64,000 nt of DNA. It comes from Actinomycetales bacterium. GTDB taxonomy: Bacteria; Actinomycetota; Actinomycetes; Actinomycetales; Dermatophilaceae. Of this stretch, positions 16,390 through 24,885 are shown piece by piece. The stretch lies in NCBI GenBank assembly GCA_016710385.1, contig JADJVX010000012.1, forward strand, positions 1-64,000, read 5' to 3'. The notes beneath the pieces are model-generated. The model ran no database searches and was not told the DNA's origin. It worked only from the letters and a program-made list of their open reading frames with translations. Positions within the stretch are counted from its first letter, which is position 1; every line of letters begins with the position of its first letter. Position numbers and translations under genes: made by a program.

Positions 16390-18267
16390 GTGGAGCCCAA
16401 TTCCGTGTTGTACCACCATGATTACGAACTCGACACCACCCGTCGGGATGCTCCGATCCGCATCACCGCGCGCGGGCGGGCGGTGCTGGCCAACCCGATG
16501 ACCAACCGGGCGACGGCCTTCACGGTGCAGGAGCGGCGCTTCCTCGGGCTCGTCGGGCTGATGCCGAGCGGGGTCACCGGGCTGGGCAACCAGGTGCGCC
16601 GGGTCTATGCGCAATACCAATCGGCCAAGACGCCGTTCGCCAAGCACAACTACCTGGCCAACCTGCGCGACCGCAACGAGATCCTCTTCTATCGCCTGCT
16701 GGCCGATCACATCGAAGAGATGATGCCGATCATCTACACCCCGACGATTGGTGAGGTGATCGAGCGGTTCAGCCTCGAATACAACCGCAGCAGAGGCGTT
16801 TTCCTCTCGATCGACCGGCCGGAAGATGTCGAGCAGTCGCTGCTGGACTACGGCCTCGGGCGTGACGATGTCGACCTGCTCGTGCTCACCGACTCCGAGG
16901 GCATCCTCGGCATCGGCGACCAGGGCATCGGCGGCATCGAGATCGCCATCGGCAAGCTGTCGGTCTACACCGCGGCGGCGGGGCTGCATCCGCGCCGGGT
17001 CATCCCGGTCGTCATCGACGTGGGCACCGACAACCTCGGCCTGCTCAACAGCGACCTCTACCTCGGCGAGCGGCACGCGCGGGTGCGCGGCGAGCGTTAT
17101 GACGCCTTCATGGACCATGTCGTGCAGACCGCGTCGCGGCTGTTCCCCACGGCGATGCTGCACTGGGAAGACTTCGGTGCCGACAACGCGCACCGGCTGC
17201 TGGAGAAATACCGGCACACGCACTGCACCTTCAACGACGACATCCAGGGCACGGCGGCGGTCGCCTTGGCTGCCGTGCTGGCTGGGGTCAACGTCACCGG
17301 TATGCCGTTGGCCGACCATCGCATCGTCATCTACGGCGGCGGGACGGCTGGGATCGGCATCGCAGATCTGTTGCGCGACACACTGATTCGCGAAGGTGTG
17401 GCGCCGGAGGCGGCGCAGGCCCAGTTTTATGTGCTCGGGTCCAAGGGGATGTTCGTCGATGACATGTCGTCGTTGCGGGAGTTCCAGAAGCCCTATGCGC
17501 GCAGCCGTGACGAGGTCGCCGGTTGGGAGCGGGTCACCGGCGGGCTGGTCGGGATGCTCGGGTCCAACGGCGGCAACGGGAGCGGTGCTGGGAACGGCAA
17601 CGGGGCCGGCGCTGGGGCTGGTGCGAACGGCATACCGAATGGGTCTGGCGCTGGGAATGGCCATGGCAACGGGAATGGCAACGGGCGGGGCGGCATCACC
17701 CTGGCCGATGTCGTGCACAACGTGAGGCCGACCATCCTTATCGGCACGTCGACCGCGGGCGGAGCCTTCACCAAGGCGATCGTCAGCGAGATGGCGCGGC
17801 ACTGCGAGCGGCCCATCATCATGCCGCTGTCGAACCCGACCTCACGGGCCGAGGCGCTGCCCGCCGATGTCGTCGAGTGGACCGAGGGACGCGCCCTCAT
17901 CGCGACGGGGAGCCCGTTCGAGCCGGTGGACCACCGCGAGGTGCGCCACGTCATCGCGCAGGCCAACAATGCGCTGATCTTCCCCGGCCTGGGCCTGGGT
18001 GTGGCCGCGTGCCAGGCGACGAGGGTCACCGACGGGATGATCGCCGCGGCCGCCGAAGCGCTCGCGGGCCTGGTCAACACCTACCGTCCGGGAGCGTCGC
18101 TGCTGCCGCGGATCAGCGAGCTGCGCCCGGTGTCGGCTCACGTCGCGCTGGCCGTCGCTGCGGCGGCCGCGGAGGAAGGCGTTGCCCGCCGTCCCTTGAC
18201 CGACCCGGTCAACGACATCTACACCCGGATGTGGCAACCCGAATACCCCCCAGTCGAGATCATCTGA
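16390..18267 (+). CDS. NAD-type malic enzyme with a Gly/Asn-rich insertion
   Basis: A 625-residue enzyme that decarboxylates malate to pyruvate. The N-terminal domain has NRATAFTVQERRFLGLVGLM and the active-site Tyr in IIYTPTIGEVIERFS. LHWEDFGADNAHRLLEKYR, THCTFNDDIQGTAAV and VIYGGGTAGIGIADLL are the metal and NAD-binding motifs. Residues about 390-433 (17560-17690) are an inserted Gly/Asn/Ala stretch carrying one dispersed motif (NGIPNG). It lies in the loop before ITLADVVHNVRPTILIGTST, so the core is intact. The GTG start at 16390 is the best available. The gene overlaps the STAND gene on the other strand by eight bases at its 3' end. Confidence 0.88.
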   Translation: MEPNSVLYHHDYELDTTRRDAPIRITARGRAVLANPMTNRATAFTVQERRFLGLVGLMPSGVTGLGNQVRRVYAQYQSAKTPFAKHNYLANLRDRNEILFYRLLADHIEEMMPIIYTPTIGEVIERFSLEYNRSRGVFLSIDRPEDVEQSLLDYGLGRDDVDLLVLTDSEGILGIGDQGIGGIEIAIGKLSVYTAAAGLHPRRVIPVVIDVGTDNLGLLNSDLYLGERHARVRGERYDAFMDHVVQTASRLFPTAMLHWEDFGADNAHRLLEKYRHTHCTFNDDIQGTAAVALAAVLAGVNVTGMPLADHRIVIYGGGTAGIGIADLLRDTLIREGVAPEAAQAQFYVLGSKGMFVDDMSSLREFQKPYARSRDEVAGWERVTGGLVGMLGSNGGNGSGAGNGNGAGAGAGANGIPNGSGAGNGHGNGNGNGRGGITLADVVHNVRPTILIGTSTAGGAFTKAIVSEMARHCERPIIMPLSNPTSRAEALPADVVEWTEGRALIATGSPFEPVDHREVRHVIAQANNALIFPGLGLGVAACQATRVTDGMIAAAAEALAGLVNTYRPGASLLPRISELRPVSAHVALAVAAAAAEEGVARRPLTDPVNDIYTRMWQPEYPPVEII

Positions 18268-21200
18268 CGTCGTTGGGGTCGTCGCGTCCTTCGAGCGCTT
18301 GGGTCATCGCGGCGTAGTCGGCGAGCATCCCCTGGGTAAGTTCGTGTTCGGCTCTAAGCGCCTCGTATGCCGTCCGCGTTGCGTCCCCCAAGACGCGCCG
18401 AGCCTCGTGTCGGCGACCGACCGCCCACAGGGCGGAGGCCAAAGCGTGCAGGCAGGCGAGCGTCTCCTCGTCGCGAGGGCCTCGTAGTCGCCGTAAGTAG
18501 GTCGCTTGCTGTCGCAGTAATGCTTGCGCTCGATCGAAGTCCTCGGAAGCCATGGCGGCGCTGGCGAGGTTGTTGCGGCTGGTCAGGGTCTGGGGGTGGT
18601 TGGGGCCGAGGATGCGTTCAGTGTCGGTGAGGGTCTGGGTGTACAGGGGGATGGCCCGGCCCAGGTCCCCAGCACTCTCATAGGCGTAGGCGAGGTTGTT
18701 GCGGCTGGCCAGGGTCTGGGGGTGGTCGGGGCCGAGGATTCGTTCACGGTCGGTGAGGGTCTGGGTGAACAGGGGGATGGCCCGGCCCAGGTCCCCAGCA
18801 CTCTCATGGGCGCCGGCGAGGTTGTTGCGGCTGGTCAGGGTCTGGGGGTGGTCGGGGCCGAGGATGCGTTCACTGTCGGTGAGGGTCTGGGTGTAGAGCG
18901 GGATGGCCCGGCCCAGGTCCCCAGCACTCTCATAGGCGTAGGCGAGGTTGTTGCGGCTGGCCAGGGTGTCGGGGTGGTTGGGGCCGAGGATGCGTTCACG
19001 GTCGGTGAGGTTCTGGGTGTAGAGGGGGATGGCCCGGCCCAGGTCCCCAGCACCTCTCATAGGCGCCGGCGAGGTTGTTGCGGCTGGCCAGGGTGTAGGG
19101 GTGGTCGGGGCCGAGGATGCGTTCACGGTCGGTGAGGTTCTGGGTGTAGAGGGGGATGGCCCGGCCCAGGTCCCCAGCCGCCTGGTAGGCGCCGGCGAGG
19201 TTGTTGCGGCTGGCCAGGGTGTCGGGATGGTCGGGGCCGAGGATGCGTTCACGGTCGGTGAGGTTCTGGGTGAACAGGGGGATGGCCCGGCCCAGGTCCC
19301 CAGCCGCCCGGTAGGCGCCGGCGAGGTTGTTGCGGCTGGCCAGGGTGTCGGGGTGGTCGGGGCCGAGGATGCGTTCACTGTCGGTGAGGTTCTGGGTGTA
19401 CAGGGGGATGGCCCGGCCCAGGTCCCCAGCCGCCCGGTAGGCGCCGGCGAGGTTGTTGCGGCTGGCCAGGGTCTGGGGGTGGTCGGGGCCGAGGATGCGT
19501 TCACGGTCGGTGAGGTTCTGGGTGTAGAGCGGGATGGCCCGGCCCAGGTCCCCAGCACTCTCATAGGCGCCGGCGAGGTTGTTGCGGCTGGCCAGGGTGT
19601 CGGGGTGGTCGGGGCCGAGGATGCGTTCACGGTCGATGAGGTTCTGGGTGTAGAGGGGGATGGCCCGGCCCAGGTCCCCAGCCGCCTGGTAGGCGCCGGC
19701 GAGGTTGTTGCGGCTGGCCAGGGTGTCGGGGTGGTCGGGGCCGAGGATGCGTTCACGGTCGGTGAGGTTCTGGGTGTAGAGGGGGATGGCCCGGCCCAGG
19801 TCCCCAGCCGCCTGGTAGGCGCCGGCGAGGTTGTTGCGGCTGGCCAGGGTGTCGGGGTGGTCGGGGCCGAGGATGCGTTCACGGTCGGTGAGGTTCTGGG
19901 TGAACAGGGGGATGGCCCGGCCCAGGTCCCCAGCACTCTCATAGGCGCCGGCGAGGTTGTTGCGGCTGGTCAGGGTGTCGGGGTGGTCGGGGCCGAGGAT
20001 GCGCTCACTGTCGGTGAGGTTCTGGGTGAACAGGGGGATGGCCCGGCCCAGGTCCCCAGCCGCTCGGTGGGCGCCGGCGAGGTTGTTGCGGCTGGCCAGG
20101 GTCTGGGGGTGGTCGGGGCCGAGGATGCGTTCACTGTCGGTGAGGTTCTGGGTGTAGAGGGGGATGGCCCGGCGCAGGTCCCCAGCCGCCAGGTAGGCGC
20201 CGGCGAGGTTGTTGCGGCTGGCCAGGGTGTCGGGGTGGTCGGGGCCGAGGATGCGTTCACGGTCGATGAGGTTCTGGGTGTAGAGGGGGATGGCCCGGCC
20301 CAGGTCCCCAGCCGCCTGGTAGGCGCCGGCGAGGTTGTTGCGGCTGGCCAGGGTGTCGGGGTGGTCGGGGCCGAGGATGCGTTCACGGTCGGTCAGGTTC
20401 TGGGTGTAGAGGGGGATGGCCTGGCCCAGGTCCCCCGCCGACTGGTAGGCGCCGGCGAGGTTGTTGCGGCTGGTCAGGGTGTCGGGGTGGTCGGGGCCGA
20501 GGATGCGTTCACGGTCGGTGAGGGTCTGGGTGTACAGGGGGATGGCCCGGCCCAGGTCCCCAGCCGCCTGGTAGGCGCCGGCGAGGTTGTTGCGGCTGGC
20601 CAGGGTGTCGGGGTGGTCGGGGCCGAGGATGCGTTCACTGTCGGTGAGGTTCTGGGTGTAGAGGGGGATGGCCCGGCCCAGGTCCCCAGCCGCCCGGTAG
20701 GCGCCGGCGAGGTTGTTGCGGCTGGCCAGGGTGTCGGGGTGGTCGGGGCCGAGGATGCGTTCACTGTCGGTGAGGTTCTGGGTGTAGAGGGGGATGGCCC
20801 GGCCCAGGTCCCCAGCCGCCCGGTAGGCGCCGGCGAGGTTGTTGCGGCTGGCCAGGGTGTCGGGATGGTCGGGGCCGAGGATGCGTTCACGGTCGGTGAG
20901 GTTCTGGGTGAACAGGGGGATGGCCCGGCCCAGGTCCCCAGCCGCCCGGTAGGCGCCGGCGAGGTTGTTGCGGCTGGCCAGGGTGTCGGGATGGTCGGGG
21001 CCGAGAAGCTTCTCCCATTCCGGCGTCCAGGGCGCGAAGGCCGTGATGGCGTCTTGCGGTCGCAAGTGTGCTCGATGTCGAAAGAGCTCGATGGAACTGC
21101 GGACCACTGCATCGTGAACCGTTGGGTCAACGTCGCGATCGGCAGCAAGGTGCATCATCCATGAGCACTCCAACAGCCACCAGCGGTTGCCAGGGAGGAA

Positions 21201-22859
21201 GAGACCAGGGCCACCGTCGTGCGTGCAGGCGAAATTGATCTGTCCGGCGAGAGTCTGGGTGACCAGCTTGCGAACACCGGTCGCGTCCCGCTCAAGTCCT
21301 GCTTCGCTCAAATGCTTCCACGCGGAGATGGCGAATCCAGGCTCGCGGGTGGCCAGCCAAGAGACCCCCTCTTCTGCGCTCGAGCCCGATCCAACCGTGA
21401 TCTCATCCAGCCACGCGAGTCTGCGTGCCCCGTCGTGATCGAGAACTCCAAGGGAGGCCGAGGCCTCGTCGGCGCATCGAGTGACGATCTCGGCCTGCAC
21501 CGGGACGAATACGGCACCGGAGTGCGGGGATTGGTCGATAGCCTCGAAAGTCGCGCAGTCAGCTCCCATCATCACGTCCATGATGATCGCGATCTGGACC
21601 TGCGACGGCAGCAGCGAGAACTGCTCGTCATAGAGTCCCTGCAGGCCTTGTGGGATCCGGCCGATGTCGGCTTTCGTTGCGGTGATCTTTCGGTTCTCAC
21701 CCAGGCCCCGGCGGGCTAGCAAGTCGAGCACCAGGCCGAGCGCCAGCGGGGATTTCCAGCGCTCGACGATTTCGGCCACGGTGGTTGGGGCTGTGTCAGG
21801 GAAGGCATCCAGGACGAGCTCGCTCGCGGCACGCAGTGGCAGGGCTTCGATTCGGGCGGTCGCGGTGCCCCCCGCCGAAAGCCACGCTTCGAGGGAGGTG
21901 TGATCCGATGGAAGATCCTTTGCGCGGCTCAGTCCCTCGGGCCATGCAGTGCTGACGATGAGGACTCGGTCAACGAACTCGGGAGCGCACAATGACCTGA
22001 GCATCGACAATGTGTCCGCGTCGGCGTCGTGAAGGTCCTCGACCGCAACCACGAGGGGGAAGTCGGGACGAGCTAGCCCCCGCACAAATTCGAGGACGGG
22101 CTCGACCGGATGAACGCGACCGCCGGTTTCGTGGCCGAGGACCGTCTCCTCTGCCCAGCGTTCATGTCGCTCGGACGCGGAGCGTGACTTCTTGAATGCC
22201 GCCTTAGCTCCCCGGAGTGCGAGCCCACCAAACGGCACGGTTTCGCCCACGACAACCTCGACCATCTTCGCAAAGCCTTCTGACACGCCTTCTTCGCGGG
22301 CTGCACCCATAGCCTGGCGGAACAGGTCAGACGACGTACGCCGCCAACGTTCGTCACCAGCTGCGGACCTCGCCCAACCCAACAGGGCTGGTTCTTGGTG
22401 CTGCAACAAGCGATCTGCCGCGAGTTGAATCGCGTCTTCGTACTGCTTGTCAGAGGTGCGTCGACACTCGATCGTCCACCAGAGAAAGTCGGGCACTGCC
22501 TCGGGGGGCCACTGGAAGTCGTCACGTGGCCCGAGGACCTTGCGGTAGGCAAAAGCGGCAAGTCCGACCGCCTCTCTCGGGACGTCGGCGTCCTGGTCTG
22601 GACCGAGCGGGGGCCAATACTCGGGTTGGGATTGCCGGTCGCGCAAGGCCCGATAGAGCTCCCGAACAATCCGTGACTTGCCTGACCCGCTGGGTCCGGT
22701 GAGCAGGACCCAACCACCCGCGCCGGGTCGCAACCGCTGGCGCCCGGTCTCATCGTCGACGACAAACCGCGCGAGCAAACCTTGGAGAATCTCCAGGTGT
22801 TGTTCCCCGACCATCTTCGGTTCCAAGCGAGCACCTGCAGCGGCCATGGTCTGCACCAT
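18260..22859 (-). CDS. STAND ATPase with a TPR repeat array, one frameshift
   Basis: The coding stretch is 4600 nt (1533 codons plus one base). Residues 40-500 form a STAND/AAA_16-type ATPase: Walker A GPSGSGKS (about 55-62), Walker B LVVAVEDLHDADADT (about 265-280), and later KSPLALGLVLDLLARRG, matching the Gly/Leu-rich GxP segment of NB-ARC proteins. From about 21005 to 18560 it carries about 19 nearly identical 42-residue kinesin-light-chain-type TPR units (GDLGRAIPLYTQNLTDRERI, then LGPDHPDTLASRNNLAGAY). A degenerate end follows. The frame breaks at 19054-19055, where GCACCTCTCAT replaces GCACTCTCAT of the other units. There is no N-terminal effector or HTH domain. STAND/TPR proteins sense ligands, and some act in phage defence. 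The ATG at 22859 has no clear ribosome site. Confidence 0.75.
18560..21005 (-). repeat. 126-bp tandem repeat array encoding TPR units
   Basis: About 19 head-to-tail copies of 126 bp differ at only a few codons: AYRAA/AYQAA/AYESA/AYLAA, LF/LY, DS/DR/DT, and DT/QT/YT after HP. The high DNA identity points to recent duplication or gene conversion. It is protein-coding and not CRISPR, because there are no spacers. Confidence 0.9.
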
Positions 22860-23121
22860 AGAGCGAACCGGATCTTCACGTGGGTGCAAGATCCTTTGAC
22901 CTGCCCGAAGTCGGGGGAATGAATGCCGGACGGGGAGATGGCGGACGGCATACCGGATCGGGGGGCTGGGAGGGGAGCGGACGGCATACCTGCGGCGTGG
23001 CTGTGCAGATCCGGGACCATCGCCGGGTTGCGGGAGTCTGCCCGACGCGGTGTGATGCGACTGGGACTGAAGCCGAGCCCCCGCATCCTGCACGCGCTGT
23101 ATCTCTCCGGAAGGCTGCACC

Positions 23122-24750
23122 ATGTCGTTGTCCATCGCTAGCGGACCCACTGACACCCCGCTCATCGAGCAGACCATCAGCGCCAACCTCGACGCGACTG
23201 CCGCACGGTTCCCCGATCGCGAGGCGATGGTCGACGTGCAGGCCGGCAAACGCTGGACGTATGCCGAGCTGGCCCGTGACGTCGACGGGCTCGCGCGCGG
23301 GTTCGCCGGCCAGGGCATCGTCAAGGGCGACCGGGTCGGCATCTGGGCGCCGAACTGCGCCGAGTGGACGCTCGTGCAATACGCCACCGCCAAGATCGGC
23401 GCGATCCTGGTCAACATCAACCCGGCATACCGCACCCATGAGCTGCAATACGTGCTCAACCAGGCCGGCATCAAGATGCTCGTGTCGGCGCCGTCGTTCA
23501 AGACGAGCAACTATGCCGCGATGATCGAGGAGGTCCGCGACGAGGTGCCCTCGCTCGAGCGGGTTGTGCTGCTGGGCGACACGTCCTGGGACGACCTGTG
23601 GGCTGCCGGCGAGAGCGTCACCCAGGAAGAGCTCGAGGCGATCGCCGCCGGGCTCGACCGCAACGAGCCGATCAACATTCAATACACCTCTGGCACAACG
23701 GGATTCCCCAAGGGTGCCACGCTGAGCCACCGCAACATTCTCAACAACGGCTTCTTCGTCGGCGAGCTGTGCAAATACACCGAGGCGGACCGGATCTGCA
23801 TTCCGGTGCCCTTCTACCACTGCTTCGGCATGGTCATGGGCAACCTCGCAGCCACCTCGCACGGTGCCTGCATGGTCATCCCGGCGCCCGGTTTCGACCC
23901 CGCGCTGACCCTGGCGGCCGTCCGTGACGAGAAGTGCACCTCGCTCTATGGCGTGCCGACGATGTTCGTCGCCGAGTGGCAGCTCATCGAGGACGGCCAG
24001 TTCGACGTGTCGGCCTTGGAGACCGTGCGCACCGGCATCATGGCCGGCTCGCCCTGCCCGGCCGAGCTGATGAAGCAGGTCATCGCCGCCGGCATCGACG
24101 AGATGACGATCTGCTACGGCATGACCGAGACCTCTCCCGTGTCGACCCAGACCCGCACCGACGACACCTTCGAGCGCAAGGTCTTCACAGTCGGCCCGGT
24201 GGGCCCGCACATCGAGATCAAGATCGTCGACCCGTCGACCGGCGAGATCGTGCCACGCGGCCAGTCCGGCGAGTTCGCGACCAAGGGCTACTCGGTCATG
24301 CTCGGCTACTGGATGCAGCCAGACAAGACCGAGGAATCCATCATCGACGGCTGGATGATGACCGGCGACCTGGCCGTCATGGACGAGGACGGTTTCGTCC
24401 AGATCACCGGCCGGATCAAGGACATGGTCATCCGGGGCGGGGAAAACATCTACCCGCGTGAGATCGAGGAGTTCCTCTACACCCACCCCGACATCCTCGA
24501 CGCGCAGGTCATCGGCGTGCCCGACCAGAAATACGGCGAGGAGCTCTGCGCCTGGGTCCGGATGAAGCCCGGCGCCGAGCCCGTCGACGCGGCCGCGATC
24601 CGGGCGTTCGCGACCGGCAAGCTCGCGCACTACAAGATCCCGCGCTATGTCGAGATCGTCGACGAATTCCCCATGACGGTCACCGGCAAGGTCCGCAAGA
24701 TCGAAATGCGCGAGAAATCGGCGGCGCGGCTGGGATTGCTCGGCCACTGA
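23122..24750 (+). CDS. Fatty-acyl-CoA synthetase (AMP-forming)
   Basis: A 542-residue member of the acyl-adenylate family. It has the P-loop IQYTSGTTGFPKGATLSH (about 190-207), YGMTETSPVS (A5), the DGWMMTGDLAVMDEDGF hinge region, and the catalytic lysine in MTVTGKVRKIEMREK near the end. The sequence fits the medium/long-chain FadD group that activates fatty acids for beta-oxidation. Upstream 263 bases separate it from the divergent STAND gene and hold two dispersed motifs. A terminator hairpin follows. Confidence 0.9.
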   Translation: MSLSIASGPTDTPLIEQTISANLDATAARFPDREAMVDVQAGKRWTYAELARDVDGLARGFAGQGIVKGDRVGIWAPNCAEWTLVQYATAKIGAILVNINPAYRTHELQYVLNQAGIKMLVSAPSFKTSNYAAMIEEVRDEVPSLERVVLLGDTSWDDLWAAGESVTQEELEAIAAGLDRNEPINIQYTSGTTGFPKGATLSHRNILNNGFFVGELCKYTEADRICIPVPFYHCFGMVMGNLAATSHGACMVIPAPGFDPALTLAAVRDEKCTSLYGVPTMFVAEWQLIEDGQFDVSALETVRTGIMAGSPCPAELMKQVIAAGIDEMTICYGMTETSPVSTQTRTDDTFERKVFTVGPVGPHIEIKIVDPSTGEIVPRGQSGEFATKGYSVMLGYWMQPDKTEESIIDGWMMTGDLAVMDEDGFVQITGRIKDMVIRGGENIYPREIEEFLYTHPDILDAQVIGVPDQKYGEELCAWVRMKPGAEPVDAAAIRAFATGKLAHYKIPRYVEIVDEFPMTVTGKVRKIEMREKSAARLGLLGH

Positions 24751-24767
24751 CCCCGAGCGCTCGGTCT

Positions 24768-24802
24768 GCGGCACGGCATACCTGTCCGGTATGCCGTGCC
24801 GC
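24768..24802. terminator. Motif-pair terminator after the acyl-CoA synthetase
   Basis: GCGGCACGGCATACC, loop TGTCC, then the exact 15-base complement. It starts 18 bases after the stop codon and is built from two opposed copies of the dispersed motif. Confidence 0.75.
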
Positions 24803-24885
24803 GGCCGTGGGCGCGCAAGCTCGGGTATGTTGCACTCGGGGCGCGCTTGCCTTGCGTGCTTACCGTCACCTCACAGGGAGTGGAC

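Noticed and set aside
16249..17802. Minus-strand open frame over malic enzyme
   Set aside because: High-GC antisense shadow; the plus strand encodes a complete enzyme.
18560..21005. CRISPR-like regular repeats
   Set aside because: Units are contiguous, 126 bp and coding, with no spacers.
19029..21164. Long plus-strand open frame opposite the TPR array
   Set aside because: It is a 42-residue repeat shadow of the TPR units; the minus frame has the recognisable domain.
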